64,000 nucleotides of DNA. Origin: a candidate division KSB1 bacterium (GTDB lineage: Bacteria; Zhuqueibacterota; Zhuqueibacteria; Zhuqueibacterales; Zhuqueibacteraceae). The notes under the pieces were generated by a model, which had not been told where the DNA came from, did no database searches, and worked only from the letters and a program-made list of their open reading frames with translations. The position numbers were made by a program, and so were the translations under genes. Of this stretch, positions 26,084 to 35,097 are shown piece by piece. The DNA lies in assembly GCA_034506175.1 (NCBI GenBank), contig JAPDQB010000006.1, positions 62,001 through 126,000 of the forward strand, in the 5' to 3' direction. Numbering within the stretch: position 1 is the stretch's first letter; each line of letters opens with the position of its first letter.

Positions 26084-26241
26084 GCAGGATTTGATTTTTA
26101 ATAGGACGGCACATCGCGACAGGCTCAACCTGTACGAGGGTGTCTGAAATTCAGGATTACCTACAGCCGCAGCCCTTGACCGCTTGCAAGCTGCCGAAGG
26201 CTGCGTCTGAAGGAAAACTTCAACAACACGAGGGCTGCATC

Positions 26242-26745
26242 ATGGCGAAGTCATTCTTCATCGGTTTTTGTGTTTTTGCTCTTTTGACAACAGGTTGCGC
26301 GTCGCGTCTGCCTATGATGGACGAGGGCGGCAAGCCACTGACCAAAGGCGAAATCGATCAAAAACGCTCGAACAAAAATTTTTGGCTGTTTACCGTGGGC
26401 GGTGGCGCGTTGAGTTTCGGCGCAAGTTTTTTTGCCGGCGCGCTGATCGATCGCGATGCCAGCAGTGATCATACCAAGCTGTGGGCCATCACCGGCGCCG
26501 GAACTCTGCTCGGCACGGTGTTGTTTGCGCACAACGGCCGCGTTCGCGATTTCAACATGGCGATTGAAGCCGTGAAAGAATCGCGCAAAGAATCGGCCAA
26601 TAACGACATCACGCAGGAGCAGGAGAAGCAAAGGCAAATCGCCGAAGAAAAGCAGAAGCTCGAGGAGGAGCGCAAAAAGCAGGAGGCTGAACGCGAAAGG
26701 TTGATGGAAGAAATTCGCAAGAAACAGGCACAGAAGAAGCCGTAA
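26242..26745 (+). CDS. Lipoprotein with TM hairpin and C-terminal coiled coil
   Basis: 167 residues from ATG 26242 (GAGGG upstream; the frame extends further up but has no signal there). Lipobox LLTTGC is followed by a short linker, then two hydrophobic Gly/Ala-rich segments (about 51-68 and 80-98: GGGALSFGASFFAGAL, LWAITGAGTLLGTVLFA). The C terminus is a highly charged coiled coil (about 115-167, EEKQKLEEERKKQEAERERL). It resembles small envelope proteins of unknown role. It sits between divIVA and the phosphorylase gene on the same strand. Confidence 0.7.
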   Translation: MAKSFFIGFCVFALLTTGCASRLPMMDEGGKPLTKGEIDQKRSNKNFWLFTVGGGALSFGASFFAGALIDRDASSDHTKLWAITGAGTLLGTVLFAHNGRVRDFNMAIEAVKESRKESANNDITQEQEKQRQIAEEKQKLEEERKKQEAERERLMEEIRKKQAQKKP

Positions 26746-26850
26746 GCTGCGCCGTCATATTGCAAACTTTATCTCGCACGATACGCTAAAGGTGTCGCAC
26801 GATTCAGCATATCGTGCGGGGCTGTCTTCAGGAAAGGGAGAATTCCACGC

Positions 26851-27672
26851 ATGAGCGAGTTGCGCCAGCAGATTCAGGAAGCCACCAGCGTCCTTCGCCA
26901 GAAAACTCGTCTCGAGCCGGAGATCGGCGTCATCCTCGGCACCGGCCTCGGCGGCTTGGTGAACGAGATCGAGAAAGAATCCGTCATTCCCTACACCGAT
27001 ATTCCTCACTTTCCGGTTTCAACGGTTGAAAGCCATGCTGGTCGTTTGATCTTTGGCAATCTCGGCGGCAAGCGCGTGATGGCGATGCAAGGTCGGTTCC
27101 ATTTTTACGAAGGCTACAGCATGAAGCAGATCACCTTTCCAGTGCGCGTCATGAAAGCCCTGGGCTGCCACACGCTTGTTGTCTCCAACGCCTGCGGCGG
27201 ACTCAATCCGCTGTTCACCCCGGGGGATTTGATGATCATTACGGACCACATCAATTTGCTCGGCGACAATCCGCTAATCGGGCCGAACGACGATGCGCTC
27301 GGGCCGCGTTTTCCGGACATGTCCGAGCCATACACGAAATCTTTGATCACGCTCGCCGAGCAGGTGGCGCTGGAAGAAAAGATCCGCGTGCAAAAAGGCG
27401 TTTACGTCGCGCTCTCCGGCCCCTGCTTGGAAACGCGCGCCGAGTACCGCTTCCTGCGCATCATCGGCGCCGACGTTGTTGGCATGAGCACCGTGCCGGA
27501 AGTGATTGTGGCGGTGCATGCGAGCCTGCGCGTGCTCGGCATCTCCGTCGTCACCGATTCGTGTTTGCCTGATGCGTTGGAGCCGGTGGACATTGCCAAA
27601 ATTCTCAAAATCGCCGGCGAAGCGGAGCCGAAGCTGACGCGGCTGATGAAGCGGGTGATAGAAAAGATGTAA
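26851..27672 (+). CDS. Purine-nucleoside phosphorylase
   Basis: 273 residues, the usual length for trimeric PNP. The enzyme cleaves purine (deoxy)nucleosides with phosphate to give base and (deoxy)ribose-1-phosphate. Family motifs seen: [68 protein letters not shown] and VVTDSC. AAAGGGAG is placed well before the ATG. Cytoplasmic purine salvage. It lies between divIVA and ileS with no obvious pathway neighbours. Confidence 0.95.
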   Translation: MSELRQQIQEATSVLRQKTRLEPEIGVILGTGLGGLVNEIEKESVIPYTDIPHFPVSTVESHAGRLIFGNLGGKRVMAMQGRFHFYEGYSMKQITFPVRVMKALGCHTLVVSNACGGLNPLFTPGDLMIITDHINLLGDNPLIGPNDDALGPRFPDMSEPYTKSLITLAEQVALEEKIRVQKGVYVALSGPCLETRAEYRFLRIIGADVVGMSTVPEVIVAVHASLRVLGISVVTDSCLPDALEPVDIAKILKIAGEAEPKLTRLMKRVIEKM

Positions 27673-27692
27673 CTTGAGTTTAATGGGTCGTC

Positions 27693-28314
27693 ATGGGCAT
27701 TGTTTTAGTTGATGGAATTAAAACAGCGCCGCCGCGCTTTGCTACTGAAGACGAATTCGAGGCGTGGTGCGATGAAGATACGAAGGCCGAATACCTCGAC
27801 GGGGAGGTTATTGTTATGAGGCCGGCATCGACTGTACATAATTCCGGAGAAACCACTCTTGGAAGTTTAATTGAGATGTTTGTGAAAAAAAATGCTCTGG
27901 GATGGGTTTCGTCAACCGGAAATATGCAAGTACGCTTGCGGAGGGGTTTGCGCCGCGTCCCGGACGTCGTTTTTGTCGAAACCTCTCGAAGGAACATCGT
28001 TCGCGAAACTTACATTGACGGCGCTCCCGACTTGGTCGTCGAGTTTGTTTCGCCTGAAAGCACGATACGCGATTGGCACGAGAAATATATTGAATACGAA
28101 ACTGCCGGTGTTCGCGAATATTGGATCATCGACCAGCCAGCGCGCCACAGTTTATCATCTTGGCGATGATCGGCGCTAGCAGCCCATTACACCACGGGAC
28201 GGAAAACTCTACTCGAAAGTTCTGCCCGGCTTTTGGGTGAAGATGGAATGGTTCTGGCAGGATTCGGCATTCGATACTTATAAGATGGCGAAGGAGATTG
28301 GGATTATAACCTGA
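27693..28314 (+). pseudogene. Uma2-family endonuclease, broken by frameshift and stop
   Basis: Residues 1-150 read well (FATEDEFEAWCDEDTKAEYL, RPASTVHNSGETTLGSL, GAPDLVVEFVSPES, YETAGVREYWIIDQP). The frame is then lost near 28140. Another frame continues (ATVYHLGDDRR) into a TAG, and the expected C terminus resumes in that frame after the stop (DGKLYSKVLPGFWVKMEWFW, ending TGA 28312-28314). The intact paralogue at 59272 shows the same order without breaks. Uma2 proteins have a PD-(D/E)XK fold and spread as multi-copy genes; their function is poorly known. Confidence 0.8.
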
Positions 28315-28373
28315 AGCTGACCCGGCATGAATGCGAATCTATCAGTTCGGGCCATGCCCGGAGGTTAAAAGTT

Positions 28374-29225
28374 ATGTCAACCGCAACTGTACCTGCCTTC
28401 CACCATGCAAAGCCGCTTCATTTTCCGGAATCGGATGGAAAGCCCATGGCTGAAACGGACAAGCATCGCAAGCAAATGATTGCGTTGCTCAACGCGTTGG
28501 AAGAATATTATCACGCCGAAGCGGGGATTTACGTTACCGGCAATATCCTCGTGCATTATCGCAATGAAATCGGTGAATGGAAGTTCCTTGCTCCTGACAT
28601 TATTGTGGTGAAAGGCATTGCGAAAAAAGATCGCGGCTCTTATGTCATCGAAGACGAGGGCAAAGCGCCGGACTTTATTATCGAGTTGGTCTCCCCCAGC
28701 TCGAAAGTGGAAGATTTTGGCAATAAACGCGTCATCTATGCGGGGTGGGGCGTCAAAGAGTATTTTCTTTTTGATCCGACCGGTGAATTGTTTAGCGGAC
28801 CTTTGCGCGGCTATCGCTTGGAAGACAACGAGTATGTGCCGATGATGGGAGCGCGTCTGCACAGCGACGTCTTGAACTTGGATTTGGTTGTCGAACGCAG
28901 CCGCCTGCGCCTGTATCACCCTCAAACTGGCAAATATTTGCTCACACACGAAGAATCCGAAGCAGGGCGGCGAGCCGCGGAGGCCAAAGCCGCCCAGGAA
29001 GCAGCAGCACGCCAGGCCGCGGAGGCCAAAGCCGCCCAGGAAGCAGCGGCACGCCAGGCCGCGGAGGCCAAAGCCGCCCAGGAAGCAGCGGCACGCCAGG
29101 CCGCGGAGGCCAAAGCCGCCCAGGAAGCAGCAGCACGCCAGGCCGCGGAGGCCAAAGTTGCTGCTGCGGAAGCAGAACTGGCGCGATTGCGTGAAGAATT
29201 AGCCAAGCGGCGCTTAGAAAATTAG
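28374..29225 (+). CDS. Uma2-family endonuclease-like protein with Ala-rich tandem-repeat tail
   Basis: 283 residues; GGAGG lies 9 bases before the ATG. Residues 20-190 are a Uma2 domain (HFPESDGKPMAETDKHRKQM, FLAPDIIVVKG, APDFIIELVSPSS, VIYAGWGVKEYFLFDP). The C terminus (about 201-262) consists of four perfect copies of a 14-residue unit (AAEAKAAQEAAARQ) plus a partial copy, continuing as a coiled coil (AEAELARLREELAKRR). The Uma2 domain has a PD-(D/E)XK fold; nuclease activity is inferred. The tail may serve oligomerisation and its length could vary between strains. Confidence 0.82.
   Translation: MSTATVPAFHHAKPLHFPESDGKPMAETDKHRKQMIALLNALEEYYHAEAGIYVTGNILVHYRNEIGEWKFLAPDIIVVKGIAKKDRGSYVIEDEGKAPDFIIELVSPSSKVEDFGNKRVIYAGWGVKEYFLFDPTGELFSGPLRGYRLEDNEYVPMMGARLHSDVLNLDLVVERSRLRLYHPQTGKYLLTHEESEAGRRAAEAKAAQEAAARQAAEAKAAQEAAARQAAEAKAAQEAAARQAAEAKAAQEAAARQAAEAKVAAAEAELARLREELAKRRLEN
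28974..29157. repeat. Four 42-bp direct repeats plus partial copy
   Basis: Near-identical units of 42 bases start at 28974, 29016, 29058 and 29100, with a partial fifth at 29142. They differ only at single positions (gcagcagca versus gcagcggca). The period is a multiple of three, so copy changes keep the reading frame of the Uma2-like gene. Confidence 0.95.
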
Positions 29226-29271
29226 AAACTGAAAAATTAAAAAAACATTTTCGGATATAAGGCACCTCGGG

Positions 29272-32200
29272 ATGTTCAAACCGTTTTCACAACCCCTCAA
29301 CCTTCCGGCTGTTGAAAAGGAAGTTTTAGATTTCTGGAAAGCGCAGGATATTTTCAAAAAGAGCATAACTTCCCGCGACGCGAATCGCCCCTTCGTTTTT
29401 TTTGAAGGGCCGCCCACGGCGAATGGCCGCCCCGGCATTCATCACGTCATCGGGCGCACGATGAAAGATTTTGTTTGCCGCCTCAAAACCATGCAAGGCT
29501 ACCGCGTCGAGCGCAAGGCCGGGTGGGATACGCACGGCCTGCCGGTCGAGATCGAAGTGGAAAAGAAACTCGGCTTCACGCGCAAGGATCAAATCCTCGA
29601 TTACGGTGTCGCCAAATTCAACGCGCTGTGCCGCGAAAGTGTCTGGACATACAAAACGCAGTGGGATGAGCTGACCGAGCGCATCGCCTTTTGGGTCGAT
29701 CTCGAGCATCCTTACATCACGTACGAAAACAATTACATCGAAAGCGTCTGGTGGATTCTCAGCGAGTTTTGGAAAAAAGACCTGCTGTATCTCGGCCACA
29801 AAATCGTGCCGTATTGCCCGCGCTGCGAGACCGCGCTGTCGAGCCACGAGCTGTCACTGGGCTATGAAAAGGTTGAAGACCCCTCGGTGTACGTGAAAAT
29901 GCCGCTCAAAAACGAGGCAGACACCTCGTTTTTGGTTTGGACCACGACGCCGTGGACGCTGATTTCCAACGTCGCACTGGCGCTGCACGCCGAGATCGAT
30001 TACGTCAAAGTTGCGCATCGCGGCGAGAAACTGATTCTCGCTGAAGCGCGGTTGAGCGCGCTCAACGGCGAATATGAAATTCTCGAAAGGAAAAAAGGCC
30101 GCGAGCTGGCCGGCATCGAATATCAGCCGCTGTTTGAATTTTGCAAAGTTGATCGCCGCGCGTTTTATACCGTCACCGCCGATTTTGTGACAACGGAAGA
30201 CGGCTCCGGCATCGTGCATATCGCGCCGGCGTTCGGCGAAGATGATTATCAAATGGCGCGGCGTTACGATTTGCCGTTCTTGCAGCCGATTGATAGCAGC
30301 GGCCGCTTCACCGCCGATGTCACGTTGTGGAAGGGCGAGTTTGTCAAGGACGCCGATCCGAAAATTATCGAACATCTCAACAGCAAAAACCGGCTGTATA
30401 AAGCCGAGCGCTACCGCCATACTTATCCGTTGTGCTGGCGCTGCAATTCACCGCTGTTGTATTACGCCCGTAAATCTTGGTACCTTCGCACCAGCGCGCA
30501 TAAGGATCGCCTGGTCGAAATCAACCGCATGATCAAGTGGTATCCCGCCGAAGTCGGCGAAGGACGATTCGGCGAGTGGCTGGCCAACAATGTCGATTGG
30601 GCGCTGTCGCGCGACCGTTTCTGGGGCACGCCGCTGCCGATTTGGATTTGTGACCAATGCGAGGCGAAGGAATGCCTGGGCAGCCAGGCTGAGCTGGTGC
30701 AGCGCTTCGGCAGGCGCCTCGACGATTTGCACAAGCCGTTCATTGACGAGGTGAGCTGGCGATGCGCAAAATGCGCCGGCACGATGCGCCGCACGCCGGA
30801 AGTGATCGATGTCTGGTTCGACTCCGGCGCGATGCCGGTGGCGCAATGGCATTACCCGTTTGAAAATCAGGAGGCTTTCGCCAGCAATTTCCCCGGCGAT
30901 TTTATTTCCGAGGCCATCGATCAAACCCGCGGCTGGTTTTATTCGCTGCTGGCGATTGCCGGCTTGCTTTTCGATAAACCCTGTTACCGCACCTGCGTCG
31001 TCTACGAGCATGTGCTCGACAAAGACGGCCGGAAAATGTCGAAATCGCTCGGCAACACCGTCGATCCCTTTAAGATCGTCGAACAGTACGGCGCTGATCC
31101 GGTGCGCTGGTATTTGCTGACCAACAGCCAGATGTCGACGCCGACGCGTTTCGACGCCGACGGCGTGCAGGAGGTGATCAACAAGTTTTTCAGCACGCTG
31201 ATCAACACCTACGCATTTTTTGCGATGTATGCGAATATCGACAAATTCCAATTTCGCGGGCACACGATTCCATTCGAGCAGCGCCCGGAAATCGACCGCT
31301 GGCTGCTGTCATCGCTGAACCGTCTCGTGGCGCGCGTCGAAGAAACCTACAATCGCTACGACGTGACACGTGGCGGCCGCGCGATCGGGAATTTTGTTCT
31401 CGACGATCTGTCGAATTGGTACGTACGCCGCTGCCGCCGCCGCTTCTGGAAATCGGAAATGGGCGTGGACAAGCAATCGGCGTATGAAACGTTGTATCAC
31501 GTTTTGCTGACCGTGAGCAAGTTGATGGCGCCGCTGGCGCCGTTCACCGCCGAGGCGTTGTATGGCCGCCTGGTTGACCCTGATGTGAATGCGGCGGCAA
31601 AATGTGAAAGCGTGCATCTCGAAAAATTTCCCAGTTCAGCTCATGCGGAATTTCAATTTCGCGAGGCTGATCTTGAAGAGAAGATGAGCCTGGTGCGCGA
31701 CATTGTCGCCGCCGGCCGCGCGCTGCGCAGCGACAAAGCCATCAAAGTGCGGCAGCCCTTGCGCCGGCTTTTCGTCGTTGTGAGTGACGCGGAAAAAAGA
31801 AAGGCGCTGCAGGCGGTGGAAAATTTGATCAAGGACGAGTTGAATGTCAAAGCCGTGGAGCTGGTCGCAAGCGCCGAGGCACTCACGGTGCCGCGCGCCG
31901 AGCCGGTTTTTAAATCGCTCGGCCCCAAGTTTGGCAAAAATGCCAACGCCGTGGCGGAGGCGATTCGTCAATTAACCATGGAGCAGATTCGCCAGCTTGA
32001 AGCCAATGGCTCGCTGGCGTTGACGCTACACGGCGAAACCGTGAGGCTCAGCACGGATGAGGTCCGCGTCAAAGCCGAGCAAGCCCCCGGTTTGGCCGTT
32101 TCGACCGAAGGCGACTGGACAGCAGCGATCGACACGACTTTGGACGAAGCGTTGATTCAGGAAGGCCTGGCGCGAGAGTTCGTCAATCGCGTGCAGAATA

Positions 32201-32424
32201 TGCGCAAGGACGCCGGCTTCGATGTCATCGACCGGATTCGGATTTACTACGAAGCCTCTGAAACTTTGCACCGCGCGCTGCAGCAGGAGTCGGCGTATGT
32301 AAAAAGCGAAACGCTGGCGGAAACGCTGACGCGCGACGGCACAGCCAAGCCGAATGCCCATCATGAAGAATGGGAAATTTATGGCGACAAAACGGTCATC
32401 AGCATTGAGCGAGCTCAAGGATGA
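29272..32424 (+). CDS. ileS: Isoleucyl-tRNA synthetase
   Basis: 1050 residues. It charges tRNA-Ile with isoleucine. The HIGH-type motif is HHVIG (GRPGIHHVIGRTMKD) and the KMSKS motif is intact (GRKMSKSLGN). The editing domain (WTTTPWTLISNVAL, GSGIVHIAPAFGEDDY) and the C-terminal anticodon-binding region are present. The length and the 'FFEGPPTANGRPGIHH' form suggest the IleS2 (eukaryote-like) subgroup, which in other bacteria is less sensitive to mupirocin. Eight consecutive plus-strand genes here run divIVA to rluD. Confidence 0.96.
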   Translation: MFKPFSQPLNLPAVEKEVLDFWKAQDIFKKSITSRDANRPFVFFEGPPTANGRPGIHHVIGRTMKDFVCRLKTMQGYRVERKAGWDTHGLPVEIEVEKKLGFTRKDQILDYGVAKFNALCRESVWTYKTQWDELTERIAFWVDLEHPYITYENNYIESVWWILSEFWKKDLLYLGHKIVPYCPRCETALSSHELSLGYEKVEDPSVYVKMPLKNEADTSFLVWTTTPWTLISNVALALHAEIDYVKVAHRGEKLILAEARLSALNGEYEILERKKGRELAGIEYQPLFEFCKVDRRAFYTVTADFVTTEDGSGIVHIAPAFGEDDYQMARRYDLPFLQPIDSSGRFTADVTLWKGEFVKDADPKIIEHLNSKNRLYKAERYRHTYPLCWRCNSPLLYYARKSWYLRTSAHKDRLVEINRMIKWYPAEVGEGRFGEWLANNVDWALSRDRFWGTPLPIWICDQCEAKECLGSQAELVQRFGRRLDDLHKPFIDEVSWRCAKCAGTMRRTPEVIDVWFDSGAMPVAQWHYPFENQEAFASNFPGDFISEAIDQTRGWFYSLLAIAGLLFDKPCYRTCVVYEHVLDKDGRKMSKSLGNTVDPFKIVEQYGADPVRWYLLTNSQMSTPTRFDADGVQEVINKFFSTLINTYAFFAMYANIDKFQFRGHTIPFEQRPEIDRWLLSSLNRLVARVEETYNRYDVTRGGRAIGNFVLDDLSNWYVRRCRRRFWKSEMGVDKQSAYETLYHVLLTVSKLMAPLAPFTAEALYGRLVDPDVNAAAKCESVHLEKFPSSAHAEFQFREADLEEKMSLVRDIVAAGRALRSDKAIKVRQPLRRLFVVVSDAEKRKALQAVENLIKDELNVKAVELVASAEALTVPRAEPVFKSLGPKFGKNANAVAEAIRQLTMEQIRQLEANGSLALTLHGETVRLSTDEVRVKAEQAPGLAVSTEGDWTAAIDTTLDEALIQEGLAREFVNRVQNMRKDAGFDVIDRIRIYYEASETLHRALQQESAYVKSETLAETLTRDGTAKPNAHHEEWEIYGDKTVISIERAQG

Positions 32425-32484
32425 AAAACGATTTCCAAATCACTGTTATTCACATTTGGGGAATCGAACCGAAAGGAGGGTTCA

Positions 32485-32895
32485 ATGCCTAACCCCAACC
32501 CAAGATTCACGCCGGAAGACCTCCAGAAATTCAAAACGCTGCTCATCGAGCGGCGAATCGAATTGATGAAGGAATTGGATGAATTCAAAAACGGCGACGC
32601 CGCCAACACCATCAAGGAAGCCGCCGGCGAAAATTCATCCTATGCGTTTCACATGGCCGATCTCGGCACCGATACGATGGAGCGCGAGAAGGCTTATTAT
32701 TTTGCCGCCCGCGAAAACAAGCTGCTGGCCAGCATCAATCAAGCGCTGGAGCGGGTGGAAAACGGCGGTTACGGCGACTGCTTGAATTGCGGCCAGCCCA
32801 TCAGCCGCGACCGGCTGGAGGCCGTGCCGCACGCCGTGTTGTGCATCACCTGCAAGGCCAATGAAGAAAAAGCGCCCTACGGTGAATTGGCTTGA
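32485..32895 (+). CDS. TraR/DksA-family zinc-finger protein
   Basis: 136 residues with an excellent ribosome site (AAGGAGG). The N-terminal helical hairpin (FTPEDLQKFKTLLIERRIEL) and C-terminal four-cysteine zinc finger (CLNC ... CITC) are typical. The family binds in the RNA polymerase secondary channel or acts as a similar transcription modulator. The order ileS - dksA-like - lspA - rluD is common in several phyla, so this is probably the ancestral arrangement. Confidence 0.9.
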   Translation: MPNPNPRFTPEDLQKFKTLLIERRIELMKELDEFKNGDAANTIKEAAGENSSYAFHMADLGTDTMEREKAYYFAARENKLLASINQALERVENGGYGDCLNCGQPISRDRLEAVPHAVLCITCKANEEKAPYGELA

Positions 32896-33005
32896 AAGAT
32901 CGCGTAAACACGATAACTGGTGATTTGATGCACACGGCCGAATCGTGGTGACATGATGATCAGTTTTTGTTTTTAAGATGAATTAACCTGGTGAGTTTTC
33001 TTTTT

Positions 33006-33572
33006 ATGCGGCTATTATTGGCGTTGCAAGGCATGTGGGTTCTTATTTTCACGGCGGTGGTCGTGGTGTTGGATCAAATCACCAAATTAACGGTTAAAGA
33101 TCGCTTTTATCTCGGCGAATCCATGGAAATCTTCGGCGACGTTCTGCGGTTCACCTACATCCAGAATCCCGGCATGGCGTTCGGCATTCGGTTGGGCGGG
33201 CCGCTTTTTTTCACGGTTTTCGCCTCGATTGCCAGTTGCATTATTTTGATTTATTTGTATCGCATACGGCGCGAAAATTTCCCTTCCCGGCTGTCGCTGG
33301 CGCTGATTCTCGGCGGCGCCATCGGCAATCTCATCGACCGTTTTGCTTATGGCGAGGTAATCGACTTCATCGACGTCGGCATCAAAGAGACGCGCTGGCC
33401 GGTGTTCAACCTCGCCGACAGCGCCGTTACCATCGGCATGATCATTCTCATTTCACTGGTTTTGTTCGAAGGGCGCAAGGACGAAGCGCCGGCCCCGGCC
33501 AAATTTCCGGTGCAGCCGCCGGCGCCAAGCGATGAACACGACAACTGGCGCGATGCGAAACGATCGAATTGA
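33006..33572 (+). CDS. lspA: Lipoprotein signal peptidase (signal peptidase II)
   Basis: 188 residues from ATG 33006 (GGTGAG upstream; a GTG at 32991 is also possible). It removes signal peptides from diacylglyceryl-modified prolipoproteins, which fits the many lipoproteins in the window. Four membrane helices are visible. Motifs: VVLDQITKL, YIQNPGMAFGI, ILGGAIGNLIDRF (catalytic Asp) and FNLADSAVTIG (catalytic Asp). The C-terminal tail is Pro/Ala-rich. A second, disrupted lspA lies after rluD. Confidence 0.93.
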   Translation: MRLLLALQGMWVLIFTAVVVVLDQITKLTVKDRFYLGESMEIFGDVLRFTYIQNPGMAFGIRLGGPLFFTVFASIASCIILIYLYRIRRENFPSRLSLALILGGAIGNLIDRFAYGEVIDFIDVGIKETRWPVFNLADSAVTIGMIILISLVLFEGRKDEAPAPAKFPVQPPAPSDEHDNWRDAKRSN

Positions 33573-33575
33573 GAT

Positions 33576-33634
33576 TGACCGGTCACTGAAAATGCTTGAC
33601 AGCAGAAAATTTTATGTTACAAAGTGACCGGTCA
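33576..33634. promoter_or_regulatory. Two TGACCGGTCA palindromes flanking a -35-like TTGACA
   Basis: Identical 10-bp palindromes stand at 33576-33585 and 33625-33634, 49 bases apart. Between them lies TTGACA (33596-33601), but no clear -10 at 16-18 bases. The arrangement looks like paired operators over a promoter for rluD, with TetR-like symmetry. A third copy is at 2540-2553. The cognate regulator is not in the window. Confidence 0.4.
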
Positions 33635-34633
33635 GTGATTTCCCAAACACTTTCAGCGAGTGTGTCGGAGACGGCGCGTGTTCTGCGCGTTGCCGAACAC
33701 CAGCAAAAGAGCCGACTCGACAAATACCTCACGCAATTTTTACCCGAGCTCACCCGCACACGGATACAACAACTCATCGATGACGGTTTCATCACCGTCG
33801 ATGGCAAAAGGATCAAACCAAGCCATCAAATTTCCCCTGGTGAAGAGATTGCAGTCCGCCTGGCCCTGCCTCCTCCCAGCGAGCTGATTCCCCAAGCGAT
33901 TCCCCTGCGCGTTGTGTATGAAGATCGATACGTGATCGTCGTTGACAAACCCGCCGGCATGGTGGTGCATCCGGCGTGCGGCCATCCCTCCGGCACGCTG
34001 GCGAATGCACTGCTTTATCATTACGAACACCTCTCGCAAATGAGCGGTCAGGGCCGCCCCGGCATTGTACATCGTCTCGACAAGGAAACTTCAGGCTTGC
34101 TCGTGGCGGCGCGCGATGATCAAACGCATGCGGCGCTCTCGGCGCAATTCAAAGAGAAATCCACCATGCGCGAATACGTCGCCGTCGTCTGGGGGCATCC
34201 GCAGCCGGATCGCGGCACGATTTCAAGTTTTCTCACACGCAGCAGCAGCGACCGCCGCAAGATCGTCGTCTCGCCCAAGCCGGGAAAGTGGGCGGTCACG
34301 CATTATGAAGTGACGGAAAAATTTCGCCATCTCAGCCTGTTACGCTTGAATCTGGAAACCGGCCGCACGCATCAAATTCGCGTGCACCTGTCGCATCGCG
34401 GGCATCCGGTGTTCGGCGATCCGGTTTATGCCGGCCGCAAAAGCAAGATCACCGGCATGAATGCGGAAGACACGCGCTGGCTCAGGGGATTGTTGGAAAA
34501 TTTTAAGCGCCAGGCTTTGCACGCGCGCGCGCTCGGTTTCGTTCATCCGGTGACGAAAGAGCGCTTGTACTTTGACAGCGAGCTGCCGAACGATATGCAG
34601 GAGCTCATCACGGCGTTACGCGCTCATTCATGA
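33614..34633 (+). CDS. rluD: RluD-family 23S rRNA pseudouridine synthase
   Basis: About 340 residues. An S4 RNA-binding domain (SRLDKYLTQFLPELTRTRIQ) precedes the catalytic domain with the RluA/D active-site block GIVHRLDKETSGLLV (Asp) and LETGRTHQIRVHLSHRGHP. It converts specific uridines in large-subunit rRNA helix 69 to pseudouridine, by family. The start is uncertain: ATG 33614 would place an operator-like palindrome inside the coding region, while GTG 33662 would fit the family's usual N terminus. Confidence 0.9.
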   Translation: MLQSDRSVISQTLSASVSETARVLRVAEHQQKSRLDKYLTQFLPELTRTRIQQLIDDGFITVDGKRIKPSHQISPGEEIAVRLALPPPSELIPQAIPLRVVYEDRYVIVVDKPAGMVVHPACGHPSGTLANALLYHYEHLSQMSGQGRPGIVHRLDKETSGLLVAARDDQTHAALSAQFKEKSTMREYVAVVWGHPQPDRGTISSFLTRSSSDRRKIVVSPKPGKWAVTHYEVTEKFRHLSLLRLNLETGRTHQIRVHLSHRGHPVFGDPVYAGRKSKITGMNAEDTRWLRGLLENFKRQALHARALGFVHPVTKERLYFDSELPNDMQELITALRAHS

Positions 34634-34645
34634 GAAACTTGAAAA

Positions 34646-35050
34646 ATGGCTGTCTTATTTTATTCAGTATTCCTCGTCGCTTTCGATCAGGTGACCAAGC
34701 TTTTGATCAAAGACCGCTTTTATCTTGGAGAAACGTAACGCAGACATCTTGCCTGCATGCAGGCTGGAAGCCTGCGCTACGGCATTTTCGTGGCATACTA
34801 ATATGAGGCGCCCGGCAGCGTCGTGCGTTTCATCTTTGTGCAAAATCCCGGCATCGCCTTCGGCATTCATTTCGGCAGCGCCTGGTTTTACGCCGCCTTT
34901 GCTTCGGCTGCCAGCCTTGTCCTGCTGATTTATCTTTACCGCCTGCGCCAGGCGCGGTTTGCTTTGCGCCTGGCGTTGGCGCTGATTCTCGGCGGCGCCA
35001 TCGGCAATTTGATCGACCGTTTTGTCCGGGCGAGGTGATCGACTTTATCG
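34646..35050 (+). pseudogene. lspA: Second lspA copy disrupted by a palindromic insertion
   Basis: The first 30 codons read MAVLFYSVFLVAFDQVTKLL and continue to KDRFYLGET followed by TAA. About 70 unrelated bases follow, including a 46-bp palindrome. The lspA frame then resumes (VVRFIFVQNPGIAFGIHFGS ... ILGGAIGNLIDRFV), with a further frameshift near 35028 after which GEVIDFI can still be read. The segment with the second catalytic Asp is missing. It is a decayed tandem duplicate of the lspA at 33006, separated from it by rluD. Confidence 0.85.
34735..34780. mobile_element. 46-bp palindromic MITE/REP-like insertion in second lspA
   Basis: The ends are near-reverse complements (GTAaCGCAGaC ... 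G-cCTGCGcTAC) with an inner GCCTGC-at-GCAGGC. It interrupts the second lspA exactly after codon 30. 'GTAGCGC' ends are shared with the palindrome at 13889. Elements of this size cannot encode a transposase and would depend on one elsewhere. Confidence 0.6.
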
Positions 35051-35097
35051 TAAAACGTCATTCCTAAAACGTCAATTTTGCCGCTTACGTTTTATTC

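Noticed and set aside
28974..29157. CRISPR array
   Set aside because: The 42-bp units are directly adjacent with no spacers and are translated in frame as part of a Uma2-like protein.
34646..34738. Intact short protein from the start of the second lspA
   Set aside because: The 30-codon frame is simply the N terminus of the interrupted gene; there is no ribosome site or sign of independent function.
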